A stretch of DNA of 64,000 nucleotides from an uncultured Bacteroidota bacterium (lineage in GTDB: Bacteria; Bacteroidota; Bacteroidia; Chitinophagales; Chitinophagaceae): assembly GCA_903905065.1 (NCBI GenBank), contig CAIVEW010000061.1, forward strand, positions 51,650-115,649. The letters run 5' to 3'. Under the pieces are notes generated by a model, which was not told the DNA's origin, ran no database searches, and worked only from the letters and a program-made list of their open reading frames with translations. This document shows, piece by piece, positions 35,841 to 44,921 of this stretch. How positions within the stretch are numbered: the first letter of the stretch is position 1; each line of letters starts with the position of its first letter. The position numbers and the translations under genes were made by a program.

Positions 35841-36454
35841 TTCTTAACTGATTATGGTATCAAAAATATTGCCAAATTTATTACATACAATAAATAATAT
35901 ACTTTGCAATAACCGCAAAGTTATTGAATTTTCTTTTATTCATTACTGCACACGCTATATGACGACCCCGGCATATAGCTAATTCACCACTACCTTATCA
36001 AGGTCAGCACCCATTGAACTCGCTGTTCGGCCCCCCTTAAAAACACTTTTGGGAGTACAAACTGCGACTGTGTGTCCACGACAATGTTTATTGGATCGCG
36101 TGCGAAACATCACTGAGATCTCCCGCTGCAAAGCTATAAACAACTTCTGGATTTAGAAATTACAGTTCAATGACTAAACAAGCCTATAAACATAGATATT
36201 TTTCCTTCCCTCAAACGTATTTTTATTTTAAAAATAAACTTACAGAAAATAATAGGGTAAATAAATAGACAGCAAAAAATCAGATTTGGATGGGTGTTTG
36301 TCAAAATAAAAAAACGGACTTTATGATTGGTGGAAGAGAATCGTTATTATATTTTAAAATAAATCACCATGTTAGGTTTTTTTGCCTAATTACTACCCTT
36401 TTCCTCACATTTCCGTCGATCAATACGTCAATTTATTAGTCAAACGTAGGTCTT
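35841..36454. other. Long AT-rich divergent intergenic region
   Basis: This 614-base gap separates two divergent secreted-protein genes. Near its left end two minus-strand TAnnTTTG matches (TATTTTTG at 35861-35868 and TAAATTTG at 35873-35880) could drive the 1,110-residue gene. The stretch from about 35990 to 36110 is less AT-rich and contains a 39-codon open segment that may be a gene remnant (see findings). The right half is very AT-rich and holds nothing recognisable. Confidence 0.4.
35873..35880 (-). promoter_or_regulatory. Possible -7 box TAAATTTG for the type B cargo gene
   Basis: Read on the minus strand, the box is 32 bases from the ATG at 35840. A second match, TATTTTTG at 35861-35868, is even closer. 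No TTTG at an ideal -33 distance was found for either. Confidence 0.32.
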
Positions 36455-37396
36455 ATGAAAAAAATATTACTCGTATTGCTTTTTTTACCCGGCATTTTGA
36501 AGGCGCAGTTTGTTGCATTAGATAGCGCCACGTTTGCTTTTTCGCCGGGCGATTCACTTTACCTTCGTGTTCCCACCTCATTTGGCGACACTGTCTCGGC
36601 AATAATAGACACAACAGGGTCCAGGTTGTGGCAAATAGGCAGTACGTTAAAACCAGTGTTTTCTAATGATACGACTGCTACTCGCGGAATAATGACCGAT
36701 ACGCTTTATCATTATCCAAGTAAAGCCGATGATTACTTTGTATTAAAACTGCATTCTTTCATCAATTATCGGGTCAATTTCTGGCACCGTTATCAAACAG
36801 ACAGCATGCACGCAGGCGGTATAGTTGAATTTTCTTCTGACTCCGGCACAACCTGGATAAACGTAGCCGATTGCCCTGCGATGGCAATGCAGAATATTTA
36901 TACATTGGCGGATACACTTTTGACCGGCCAGCCCGCTTTTTCCGGAACCAGCAACGGTGAACAATTTTCAAGTCTTCAATTTATCAACTGCGTTGGAGAA
37001 AGAACTACTTCGACAAGGTGCTTCCCCGATCTTTTCAATTTTTCCGATGTTTATATACGTTTTCGCTTCGTCAGCGACTCTACCGTCGACTCACTTTCGG
37101 GCTGGATCATTGACTCCATCAAAATTGTTGGTTACGATTGCGAAGGAAGCGTGAGCAAAGTTGAAAATGACCTGCAGCCATTGAGCATGTTTCCAAACCC
37201 GGCCACCTCTATGCTCACGGTTCAGTCGGGCGAAGCCATCAACAGCATTACCATCATCAACTTACTCGGCCAGACTGTGTATAGCCGTCAGTTTACTTTC
37301 CATAGCAAGCAGGCCAATATTGATGTTTCCGAACTTACCACAGGGGTTTATTTTGTGAAAGTGAACAACGAGATGCGAAAATTCCTGAAAGAATAA
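36455..37396 (+). CDS. Small T9SS type A cargo protein
   Basis: A 313-residue exported protein with a signal peptide at residues 1-18 (KKILLVLLFLPGILKAQ). The middle part is a beta-rich domain with a VNFWHRYQTDSMHAGG segment and a later SLSGWIIDSIKI strand, similar to jelly-roll domains in Bacteroidota surface proteins. The last 75 residues are a type A sorting tail (LSMFPNPATSMLTV, INLLGQTVYS, LTTGVYFVKVN). No catalytic motif was recognised. It is transcribed alone and followed by a hairpin terminator. Confidence 0.78.
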   Translation: MKKILLVLLFLPGILKAQFVALDSATFAFSPGDSLYLRVPTSFGDTVSAIIDTTGSRLWQIGSTLKPVFSNDTTATRGIMTDTLYHYPSKADDYFVLKLHSFINYRVNFWHRYQTDSMHAGGIVEFSSDSGTTWINVADCPAMAMQNIYTLADTLLTGQPAFSGTSNGEQFSSLQFINCVGERTTSTRCFPDLFNFSDVYIRFRFVSDSTVDSLSGWIIDSIKIVGYDCEGSVSKVENDLQPLSMFPNPATSMLTVQSGEAINSITIINLLGQTVYSRQFTFHSKQANIDVSELTTGVYFVKVNNEMRKFLKE

Positions 37397-37404
37397 TCAA
37401 TAAA

Positions 37405-37430
37405 AAATGCCCCGCAAGCGCGGAGCATTT
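37405..37430. terminator. Bidirectional hairpin terminator
   Basis: Eleven-base arms (AAATGCCCCGC and GCGGAGCATTT, one mismatch) enclose a 4-base AAGC loop. It lies 9 bases after the small cargo gene. On the minus strand it is followed by six T residues, so it may also end the typA transcript. Confidence 0.72.
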
Positions 37431-37497
37431 CAATTTCTAAATTCCATTATTGCCAGCTCGCGAAGAGCATTGTCAAATTGCCAAATTGTCGAATTAA

Positions 37498-39306
37498 TTA
37501 AGCATCCGCCTTCATTATCTTCTGGTATTTCTTGCGGTCTTCCTCATTCAGCATGATCTTGCGCAGGCGTATATTCTGTGGCGTCACTTCTATACACTCG
37601 TCCTGCTGTATATACTCCATACACTCTTCCAGTGTCATCTGTATTTTAGGTGTTATCCGCACTGAGTCATCCGTACCGCTGGAGCGCATGTTCGTAAGCT
37701 TCTTGGTTTCTGCCACATTCACCACCAGGTCTCCCGGCTTGATGTGCTCCCCGATTATCTGGCCTTCATAAAGCTCCTGCATCGGATCGATAAAGAATGC
37801 GCCCCTGTCCTGAAGTTTATCTATAGAATAACCCGTTGCTTTACCCGCAGTCTTTGCAAGCAATACACCGTTGTTACGGCCCGGGATAAAACCTTTCCAT
37901 GGCTTGTACTCGCTGAAACGGTGCGCCATTACAGCCTCACCCTGTGTACCGGTCAGCATCTGTGAGCGCAGTCCTATCAACCCACGCGATGGTATCTCAA
38001 ACTCCAGGTGCTGCATTTCGCCCTTGGTCTCCATAATATGCATTTCACCCTTGCGCTGTGTTACCAGGTCTATCACCTTACCGCTGAATTCAGCAGGCAC
38101 GTCCACTACCAGCACCTCAAAAGGCTCGCACTTCTTTCCGTCTATTTCTTTAGTTATTACCTGTGGCTGACCTACTGTAAGCTCATACCCCTCGCGGCGC
38201 ATGGTTTCCACCAATACGCTCAAGTGCAGGATACCGCGGCCATAAACCAGGAATTTATCAGCATCATCTGTTTCAGTCACACGCAGCGCCAGGTTCTTTT
38301 CCAGCTCCTTCATGAGCCTGTCGCGTATGTAGCGGCTGGTCACAAATTTACCTTCCTTACCAAAGAATGGCGAATTGTTGATGCTGAACTGCATGTTCAT
38401 CGTAGGCTCATCAATAGGAATGATGGTCACAGCTTCCGGATTATCGAAATCCGCGATCGTCTCCCCTATCTGGAAACCTTCTATACCTACCACAGCGCAG
38501 ATATCGCCGCACTGCACTTCAGTTACTTTCTTTTTGCCCATGTCTACGAACACATAAAGCTCTTTCACTTTACTGCGCTGCATAGTGCCGTCGATCTTGC
38601 ACAGCATCACCTGCTGGCCTTCTTTCAGCACACCACGGGTTATCTTGCCTATAGCTATACGGCCAAGGAATGAAGAATAATCCAGCGATGTGATCTGCAA
38701 CTGTACCGGACCGTCCACAACTGTTGGCGGTGGTACTTTTTCAAGTATGGTATCCAGCAGCACCGTAATATCTTCAGTTGGGGTCAATGACGTATTGAAC
38801 CAACCCTGCTTTGATGAACCATATACGGTTGGGAAATTCAACTGCTCTTCGGTAGCATCAAGCTGGAAGAATAGCTCAAATACGGCATCATGCACTTCAT
38901 CCGGACGGCAATTCGCTTTGTCTACTTTATTGATCACCACTATCGGGTGCAGGTTCAGGTTCAGCGCTTTTTGCAGTACAAAACGAGTCTGTGGCATAGG
39001 ACCTTCAAAAGCATCTACCAGCAGCAGTACGCCATCAGCCATCTTCAGCACACGCTCCACCTCACCGCCAAAATCGGCGTGGCCCGGTGTGTCAATTACA
39101 TTGATCTTAACACCTTTGTAAGTTACCGAAACGTTCTTGGCCAGGATGGTAATACCACGCTCGCGCTCCAGGTCGTTGCTGTCCATGATCAGGTCGCCTG
39201 TTTCCTGGTTCTCACGAAATACGTTGGTAGTATGTAATATCTTGTCAACCAGCGTGGTTTTTCCGTGGTCAACGTGTGCAATAATGGCAATGTTACGAAT
39301 ATCCAT
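37498..39306 (-). CDS. typA: Translational GTPase TypA/BipA
   Basis: A 602-residue ribosome-associated GTPase. The G1 motif AHVDHGKTT is at residues 10-18, the switch II region DTPGHADFGGEVERVL follows, and the NKVD motif gives guanine specificity. The EF-G-like domains and the unique C-terminal domain (RGLIGLRSQMLTGTQGEAVM) match TypA/BipA at its usual length. It supports growth under stress and late 50S assembly. It is monocistronic here, with its own candidate -7 box and a shared terminator. Confidence 0.96.
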   Translation of the reverse strand: MDIRNIAIIAHVDHGKTTLVDKILHTTNVFRENQETGDLIMDSNDLERERGITILAKNVSVTYKGVKINVIDTPGHADFGGEVERVLKMADGVLLLVDAFEGPMPQTRFVLQKALNLNLHPIVVINKVDKANCRPDEVHDAVFELFFQLDATEEQLNFPTVYGSSKQGWFNTSLTPTEDITVLLDTILEKVPPPTVVDGPVQLQITSLDYSSFLGRIAIGKITRGVLKEGQQVMLCKIDGTMQRSKVKELYVFVDMGKKKVTEVQCGDICAVVGIEGFQIGETIADFDNPEAVTIIPIDEPTMNMQFSINNSPFFGKEGKFVTSRYIRDRLMKELEKNLALRVTETDDADKFLVYGRGILHLSVLVETMRREGYELTVGQPQVITKEIDGKKCEPFEVLVVDVPAEFSGKVIDLVTQRKGEMHIMETKGEMQHLEFEIPSRGLIGLRSQMLTGTQGEAVMAHRFSEYKPWKGFIPGRNNGVLLAKTAGKATGYSIDKLQDRGAFFIDPMQELYEGQIIGEHIKPGDLVVNVAETKKLTNMRSSGTDDSVRITPKIQMTLEECMEYIQQDECIEVTPQNIRLRKIMLNEEDRKKYQKIMKADA

Positions 39307-39679
39307 AAATCTCTTCTTTACTCCTGTTTTTCTACTTTTTTCACTTAAAAAATAACCCCACCTGCATAGAAAATCAGGAAGGGCCTTTTCTTTCAGGGTG
39401 CAAAAGTACGGAAATAAACCCTCGGAAAACCACCGTAACGTTAATTAACTACTAATAATTCGGAATATATGAATGATTTGAGCCGAGAATAGTTATTGAA
39501 AGTACTGGCGGCCTATAAAAACGTGCAAATGCCTGCCACCTTTGATGATTAGCGTTCAGGACATGGTGACGGGCATCGGATGTGCAGGCAGAATATCGTG
39601 GGCGCAGTCTTGTCCTCTCAGATTTCTTCTTCCTCGGCATTGCAGGGTGCCCCCCGTGGGTAAAAAAGATAGCAGTATG
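39307..39679. other. Upstream region of typA
   Basis: A 373-base gap. It holds the typA promoter candidate at 39401-39408. The remainder, up to the stop of the glycosidase lipoprotein gene at 39680, shows no reading frame with credible coding character and no clear hairpin terminator. Confidence 0.4.
39401..39408 (-). promoter_or_regulatory. Possible -7 box TACTTTTG for typA
   Basis: A minus-strand TAnnTTTG match 94 bases upstream of the typA ATG. The upstream sequence has a TTTTCC stretch near the -33 position rather than a clean TTTG. Confidence 0.36.
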
Positions 39680-40495
39680 TTACCTTATTGAAGCGTATGT
39701 TTCGCCGGTGGCTGTCAGTGCGCCTGTAGAAGTGAAAATTGCCGAAGTTCCCGTCTTAGAGTCATGCCAGGCATATCGTTGTATGAAGGTCTGAGCATTC
39801 ATCCACCGGGTAACGGCTGTTATGAATTGATTCACTTGCGCCTGGGTGTACTTGGTTGGATTTGACAAACTTGAACTTGCCGTTTGAGGAGCAAATTCAG
39901 TAACCCAGATTGGCTTATTGAACATTCGGTTGATATTTATCATATCGCTGTAAAAGGTTGCGGTGTCAACGCCCTTATACCAGTGCACAGTAACAAAATC
40001 GACTTTAGGTGTCGGCAAAGAACCCAGGAACTGCTGCAACCAGCTTCCGGTGGTTACAGGGTTGCCAGCCATAGCCGGGCTACCCAGATAAGTACTGGCT
40101 GCAACAAGCCGGGGCCAGTAAGTCAAAGCCTGTGCAGCAGTTAAGTTTGATTCAGATGCATTGTCGGGCTCATTGAATCCCAGCAGGTAGGTGTAACTGC
40201 CCAACCTAGAAAGCCCACCGGTACCCCACTCCATAGGCACAAACGGAACCGTTGAGCCGGTAGCAGTTGTAAGTCCCCAGTTATAATACCAACTTACGTT
40301 CAACAAGGCTATTTGAGTATTATTGAATCCGCCTGACTCGTCTAACCTGATCCCCTTTTTACCGGAAACAACTCGTTCACTATTACTCTTTGTTCCAACT
40401 TTTGTATTCGTTGTGATTGAATCGCTATAGTTACTGGATTTATTGCAACCAAATAAAACCAGGATAGCCGATGCAAGTAGCAATTGTTTCATCAT
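39680..40495 (-). CDS. Lipoprotein glycoside hydrolase, GH128/Asl1-like
   Basis: A 271-residue lipoprotein with lipobox LFGC at residues 14-17 (C17 acylated). The body is a TIM-barrel of the Asl1-like cell-wall glycosidase family. The two expected carboxylates are visible: E109 in LGFNEPDNAS (acid/base) and E200 in PIWVTEFAP (nucleophile), with the HWYKG strand between them. GH128 enzymes cut beta-1,3-glucans. A surface or periplasmic glucanase is therefore likely, subject to biochemical proof. The gene is monocistronic with a good promoter match upstream. Confidence 0.85.
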   Translation of the reverse strand: MMKQLLLASAILVLFGCNKSSNYSDSITTNTKVGTKSNSERVVSGKKGIRLDESGGFNNTQIALLNVSWYYNWGLTTATGSTVPFVPMEWGTGGLSRLGSYTYLLGFNEPDNASESNLTAAQALTYWPRLVAASTYLGSPAMAGNPVTTGSWLQQFLGSLPTPKVDFVTVHWYKGVDTATFYSDMININRMFNKPIWVTEFAPQTASSSLSNPTKYTQAQVNQFITAVTRWMNAQTFIQRYAWHDSKTGTSAIFTSTGALTATGETYASIR

Positions 40496-40531
40496 ACAAT
40501 ATTTTTATCAGCAAACAACAAGACGCATAAA

Positions 40532-40562
40532 CAAATTTATCAAAATTCCACTAACCTACAAA
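40532..40562 (-). promoter_or_regulatory. Promoter of the GH128-like lipoprotein gene
   Basis: On the minus strand a TTTG (40559-40562) is followed after exactly 19 bases by TAAATTTG (40532-40539). This matches both the -33 and -7 elements of the Bacteroidota consensus at good spacing. The -7 box is 36 bases from the ATG at 40495. This is the best promoter match in the window. Confidence 0.55.
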
Positions 40563-40777
40563 TAGAGATTTCATATTTTGCAATACAAATTTACTAGATT
40601 TTCAATCCACTACGCAGAGATCGTACCGCCAGTCTCACCAGCCGGACAGCGCGACTCATTCGTTCATGAACCGTAGCCGACTGCAATAAAATTCCCTTAT
40701 ACCCCTATTCCCACCCTTATTCACAGCTCCTGTAATTTCATCCCTCATAAAATCACTCACACTAAAAACCAGAAAAA

Positions 40778-41254
40778 ATGAAAGAATTACTGATAAAAAA
40801 TGTGCTGGACACATGGAACAGCAACATCCAAAGAACAGATGCACTCTTTAACTCGCTCACGAATGAGCAACTGGAAAACGAAGTAGCGCCCGGCCGTAAC
40901 CGCGGCATCTACCTCCTGGGCCATCTTACCGCAGTCCATGATCGCATGCTGCCTCTTCTCGGCCTCGGCCAGCAGTTATATTCCCATCTCGACGAAACCT
41001 TTATCACCAAACCCGATAAGGCAGTTGCAGACATGCCATCAACAGAAGACCTCCGCGATAACTGGAAAGAAGTGAACGGGAAACTTGCAGAACAATTCGC
41101 TGCGCTTCAGCCGGACGATTTTTTTAAAAAACACACATCCGTTTCCGAAGAAGATTTTGCGAAAGAACCCCACCGCAACCGGCTAAACATTATCATCAGC
41201 CGCTCCAACCACCTGTCCTACCACCTCGGCCAACTCACTTTTTTGAAGAAATAA
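40778..41254 (+). CDS. DinB family protein
   Basis: A 158-residue four-helix-bundle protein. The metal-binding histidines of the DinB/YfiT fold are visible at H49 (LGHLTAVHD) and at H145 and H149 (NHLSYHLGQL). The length is normal. Relatives include damage-inducible proteins and bacillithiol or mycothiol S-transferases; which applies here cannot be told from the sequence. It is monocistronic and ends in a perfect hairpin. Confidence 0.82.
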   Translation: MKELLIKNVLDTWNSNIQRTDALFNSLTNEQLENEVAPGRNRGIYLLGHLTAVHDRMLPLLGLGQQLYSHLDETFITKPDKAVADMPSTEDLRDNWKEVNGKLAEQFAALQPDDFFKKHTSVSEEDFAKEPHRNRLNIIISRSNHLSYHLGQLTFLKK

Positions 41255-41272
41255 CACCGGCTCATTCTAGCC

Positions 41273-41310
41273 ATATACCGCTATTCCACAGCTCAGGAAT
41301 AGCGGTATAT
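41273..41310. terminator. Perfect 15-bp hairpin after dinB
   Basis: Arms ATATACCGCTATTCC and GGAATAGCGGTATAT pair without mismatch around an 8-base loop, 19 bases after the dinB-like stop codon. There is no T run after it on either strand. It is probably a transcription end or an mRNA-stabilising structure. Confidence 0.6.
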
Positions 41311-41415
41311 TAATGAAGTAGATGTTCAAAATCAACAAAATCCTTTAATCAAGCGAATCAAGGTTCGGACGGCCTTTTTTAACTTTTCTCTGTGTAAAAA
41401 CCCCGACTTTTTCAA

Positions 41416-41423
41416 TATATTTG
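41416..41423 (+). promoter_or_regulatory. Possible -7 box TATATTTG for bamD-rpoZ
   Basis: A TAnnTTTG match that ends 8 bases before the bamD ATG, implying a very short leader. No clean TTTG is present at the -33 distance. Confidence 0.38.
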
Positions 41424-41431
41424 CCTCCCGT

Positions 41432-42250
41432 ATGCGAATTCGCTTTATAAATTTATTATATTTATCGCTCATAGTTGTGCTGCTTGCGTCCTGCGGCGGA
41501 TTCGAAAAGATCCGTAAAAGCAGTGATGTGAACTACAAGCTCACTAAGGCCAACGAGTACTATGAGAATAAGGACTACCAGCACGCCAACCAGCTCTACA
41601 AAGAGCTCATGCCGGTAATGAAGAGCACACGCAACTACGAGGCAATGTTTTATAAGTATGCCTATACCTTCTATTATCTGAAAGATTATGTAGAAGCATC
41701 TTATTACTTCAAAAACTTCACAGAATACTTCCCCATCAGTAAAAATGCCGAGGAATGTGAATTTATGAGCGCAGTTTGCCTGTACAAATACGCTCCTAAA
41801 TACACCCTCGATCAGACAAATACCGTAAAATCACTGGAAGCCCTGCAATCTTATGTAAACAGGTATCCCAAATCGGATAAGATGGCTGAGGCCAATAAAT
41901 ACATAGATGAATCGCGTAAAAAGCTGGAGATGAAACAAGCTGACGCCGCCAAGTTATATTACAACATCAGCCAGTTCAAAGCCGCTACTGTAGCCTATCA
42001 CAGCGTACTGCGCAACTACCCCGAATCGCCGAATGCCGACCTCTACCAGTACATGATCATGAAGGCAATGTACAAGTTCGCGAAGGTCAGCATACCCGAG
42101 AAGCAGGACGAGCGCTACACCAATGCGATCAGTGCCTATATGGAATTAAAAGATTCATATCCGCATTCTGCGTATCTTGCAGACGCTACCAGGCTATACA
42201 CCGAGGCAGACAATAACTTAAAAAAATTACGCAATGAGCAACACAAATAG
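41432..42250 (+). CDS. bamD: Outer-membrane protein assembly lipoprotein BamD
   Basis: A 272-residue lipoprotein. The signal ends in LLASC with C21 as the acylated residue. The mature part consists of TPR-type helical pairs, beginning NYKLTKANEYYENKDYQHA and including a DYVEASYYFKNFTEYFP unit, with the length and layout of BamD/YfiO. It anchors at the inner leaflet of the outer membrane and works with BamA in folding barrel proteins. Its 3-prime end overlaps the omega subunit gene by 17 bases, so the two are co-transcribed. Confidence 0.9.
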   Translation: MRIRFINLLYLSLIVVLLASCGGFEKIRKSSDVNYKLTKANEYYENKDYQHANQLYKELMPVMKSTRNYEAMFYKYAYTFYYLKDYVEASYYFKNFTEYFPISKNAEECEFMSAVCLYKYAPKYTLDQTNTVKSLEALQSYVNRYPKSDKMAEANKYIDESRKKLEMKQADAAKLYYNISQFKAATVAYHSVLRNYPESPNADLYQYMIMKAMYKFAKVSIPEKQDERYTNAISAYMELKDSYPHSAYLADATRLYTEADNNLKKLRNEQHK

Positions 42251-42557
42251 AAGATCAATGGCGTCAGTCAATGCGCTGATAGAAACACGTGATGTGATCG
42301 CACTGAAAGAAAAAACAGGCAATCTCTACGAATCTATCGTAGTGGTGTCCCGTCGTGCCAACCAGATATGTGTAACTATGAAGGAAGAGCTTCATCGCAA
42401 ACTCGATGAGTTCACCGTGCATGGCGACAACCTGGAAGAAGTGCATGAGAACAAAGAGCAGATAGAAATCTCGCGTATTTATGAGCGCATGGCCAACGCG
42501 CCACTACAGGCTATTACAGAATTCAACGAAGACCAGATATACTACCGCAAGAAATAA
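42234..42557 (+). CDS. rpoZ: RNA polymerase omega subunit
   Basis: A 107-residue member of the RpoZ/Rpb6 family. The conserved core is seen in GNLYESIVVVSRRANQI, followed by a helical acidic tail that is typical of the Bacteroidota form. It binds the beta-prime subunit and helps polymerase assembly. It begins inside the end of bamD and is followed by a strong terminator; the bamD-rpoZ order is common in this phylum. Confidence 0.85.
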   Translation: MSNTNRRSMASVNALIETRDVIALKEKTGNLYESIVVVSRRANQICVTMKEELHRKLDEFTVHGDNLEEVHENKEQIEISRIYERMANAPLQAITEFNEDQIYYRKK

Positions 42558-42574
42558 GGGTAGTAAAACACCTG

Positions 42575-42611
42575 AAAAAGAGAAGCGCTGTGAGCAGTGC
42601 TTCTCTTTTTT
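42575..42611. terminator. Strong bidirectional terminator between rpoZ and bcp
   Basis: The stem pairs AAAAAGAGAAGCGCTG with CAGTGCTTCTCTTTTT (one G-T wobble) around a TGAG loop, 17 bases after rpoZ. The A and T flanks make it a good intrinsic terminator in both directions, serving rpoZ on the plus strand and bcp on the minus strand. Confidence 0.88.
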
Positions 42612-42626
42612 CACGTAGGTAACTCA

Positions 42627-43088
42627 TCATATTCCCCATGTCTCTATTATCTGTTCACTATGGGTCTTACTTTTCACCTTATCAATAATATGGTCTATCC
42701 GGCCTTTCTCATTTATGAGAAAAGTAGTGCGCAGCACCCCCATATACGTGTGACCAAATAGTGTCTTCTCCGCCCACACGCCGTAATCATTCACCATTTT
42801 ATGATCTTTGTCCGCCAGTAAAGTAAACGGCAGCGAATACTTCTTTTCAAACTTCTTGTGGCTCTTCTCGTCATCTGGGCTCACCCCCAGCACCACTACG
42901 CCTTTCTTTTTCAGCACAGCATAGTTGTCCCGTATGTTGCAGGCCTCTTTAGTACACGTCTCCGTATCATCCTGCGGATAGAAGTAGAGCACCACTTTCT
43001 GGCCCTTGTAATCCTTCAGCTGATGCGGGTTGCCATCCTGGTCAACGGCCTTGAAATTAGGTGCTTTGTCTCCTTGCTTCAATTGCAT
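42627..43088 (-). CDS. bcp: Thioredoxin-dependent thiol peroxidase (Bcp)
   Basis: A 153-residue peroxiredoxin. The peroxidatic cysteine is C45 and the resolving cysteine C50 in the motif ETCTKEACNIRD, the arrangement of the Bcp/PrxQ group. The preceding FYPQDDTE is the expected active-site strand. It reduces hydroperoxides in the cytoplasm using thioredoxin. It starts 11 bases after the M23 peptidase gene and is probably co-transcribed with it. Confidence 0.95.
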   Translation of the reverse strand: MQLKQGDKAPNFKAVDQDGNPHQLKDYKGQKVVLYFYPQDDTETCTKEACNIRDNYAVLKKKGVVVLGVSPDDEKSHKKFEKKYSLPFTLLADKDHKMVNDYGVWAEKTLFGHTYMGVLRTTFLINEKGRIDHIIDKVKSKTHSEQIIETWGI

Positions 43089-43099
43089 AATACATTATA

Positions 43100-44833
43100 T
43101 TATCTCGTGAAATTTAACTCATACTTTGCCTCATTACCATTCTCATCTTCCGCCTTAAACACCAGCTTGTGTTTTCCCCTCATACAGTGCTCATCAAACT
43201 TGTAGAAGAAACTGTTGTTATGCTGCTCAAAACAAATCCACTTGCCATCCAGGTAGCCGTTAAAACTCTTCACAGAAGTTGCATCATCCTTTACTTCAAA
43301 CGTTATCTGTTTAGCCCTGCTTAGATTCGCTCCATTCTTTTGCAGCGACTTAATTACCGGTGCCGTAGTATCTATATCCAGCCAGTAAGTGCCAAAGTTC
43401 CGCACCTTTGCCTTATACCACCCGTTCTCACTAAACACTGCAGCCCGCCCATCTTCATCTTTATCATCGCTATACATCATCACCACCTTGCTCCGCAGAT
43501 CGAACGGTATTGTTTTGTTTGGTTTTATCTGCAAGTCGAAGTAGTGGTGAATAGGTACGTAAGGATAGTGAAGTTGGTACTTATCAGAATAAGCAGTTGC
43601 ATCGCGTGAAATTTTATAGCTGAAACAGATATGATCATACAGTTGTCGATCATCAAGCGAAAATGAAATATTGGGGTTACTGAAACTGTTGGTCTTATTT
43701 ACATAAAATGGTGTGCAATCATTAGTTGGGGGGTAAAATGCAATACCCTTGGGATTTACATAAAAAACAACATTACTACTATTACTTTTGTCGTCAATAA
43801 GCACGATACTTACTTTATGCGGCTGTTTGTTTGTGAAATCCAGCTTGCCATTATTGGTGTTGAGGTTATTGAAAATGCTTTCCAGTCTGTTGCCTGGTAA
43901 CTGAAAAAGGCATTGTACCCATTTATGGTGCTGCTCTTTTGTTCTATAATCAGCATAAGCATTAATATACCTGGTTTCATCATAACCTATATTATCAAGA
44001 GTCACCTGCGCCTGCAAACTGTCATCCATGTATAATTTTGCCGTATAAAAGGCTATGGTATTATCACTTCCATCCATAAAATCATCAACGTTAATACCTA
44101 TGCCCGTTAGCGCAGCGCAAACAAGCACCGTGTCATTACTTACTCCAAAGTCAACGTTGTCTGTCTTTGTTACTTTATAGGTATCTCCCCTCTTAACTAG
44201 CGTCGCTGAAAGGGTAGGTGCATCATAAACACTGCCATAATAAAACGCCACCTCCGCCGGCACCGGCGCTATATTATCCACTATCGGCAGTCCAAACAAT
44301 TCCGGGTTCAGCGGATGTTCGGTCTTTGTATTCCTGATCTCAAAGTGCAGGTGCGGCGCGGTGGATGCGCCTGTATTACCACTCCAGGCAATCTGGTCGC
44401 CCTTCTTCACCGGGAACTGGCCGGGAGATAATTGTATATCCACATCCCAGCGCTTCTTTTCATACTGTTCTTTCTTCAGGTATTTTTGTAATGCCGGCAC
44501 AAAGTCATTCAGGTGTGCATAAAGCGTAGTATAGCCATTAGGGTGAGTAATGTACAGCCCATGCCCAAACCCACCCTTCTCCATCTTGATGCGGGAAATA
44601 TACCCATCGGCGGCCGCATGCACCGGCTGGCCTTCTTTGCCCAGCGTCTTTATATCCACACCGCTATGGAAATGCCCCGGCCTGCACTCCCCGAAATTGC
44701 CGGCGAGAAAAATAGGTATATCCAGCGGGTTGCGGAAATAGTCCTGCGGATAATCCGGGTGTTCAGCTGGCTTTTGCTGTGCCAGCAGCGCGAATGGCAG
44801 GGTAAGAAAAAAGATGCAAGCAATTAGTTTCAT
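43100..44833 (-). CDS. M23 family metallopeptidase (LytM domain), exported
   Basis: A 577-residue protein from the ATG at 44833; an in-frame TTG at 44851 would put six residues ahead of a complete signal peptide and is rejected. The signal peptide is residues 1-19. The LytM domain lies in residues 45-175: zinc ligands H56 and D60 in HFHSGVD, and the HLHFE motif at 161-165. The long C-terminal part is beta-rich with no recognised domain. The expected role is trimming cell-wall cross-links or acting as an amidase activator in the periplasm. The extra 400 residues are typical of Bacteroidota homologues. Confidence 0.88.
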   Translation of the reverse strand: MKLIACIFFLTLPFALLAQQKPAEHPDYPQDYFRNPLDIPIFLAGNFGECRPGHFHSGVDIKTLGKEGQPVHAAADGYISRIKMEKGGFGHGLYITHPNGYTTLYAHLNDFVPALQKYLKKEQYEKKRWDVDIQLSPGQFPVKKGDQIAWSGNTGASTAPHLHFEIRNTKTEHPLNPELFGLPIVDNIAPVPAEVAFYYGSVYDAPTLSATLVKRGDTYKVTKTDNVDFGVSNDTVLVCAALTGIGINVDDFMDGSDNTIAFYTAKLYMDDSLQAQVTLDNIGYDETRYINAYADYRTKEQHHKWVQCLFQLPGNRLESIFNNLNTNNGKLDFTNKQPHKVSIVLIDDKSNSSNVVFYVNPKGIAFYPPTNDCTPFYVNKTNSFSNPNISFSLDDRQLYDHICFSYKISRDATAYSDKYQLHYPYVPIHHYFDLQIKPNKTIPFDLRSKVVMMYSDDKDEDGRAAVFSENGWYKAKVRNFGTYWLDIDTTAPVIKSLQKNGANLSRAKQITFEVKDDATSVKSFNGYLDGKWICFEQHNNSFFYKFDEHCMRGKHKLVFKAEDENGNEAKYELNFTR

Positions 44834-44921
44834 TGTTATGATAAACTTCAAGCAAAGATATAACTATCCATATGCCTCACTAAAATAATCATTCGAGATA
44901 TAGCAAATTGCACTCCCATCC

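Noticed and set aside
38008..38673. A 221-codon plus-strand frame
   Set aside because: It lies wholly antisense to typA, whose identity is certain, and has no recognisable domain.
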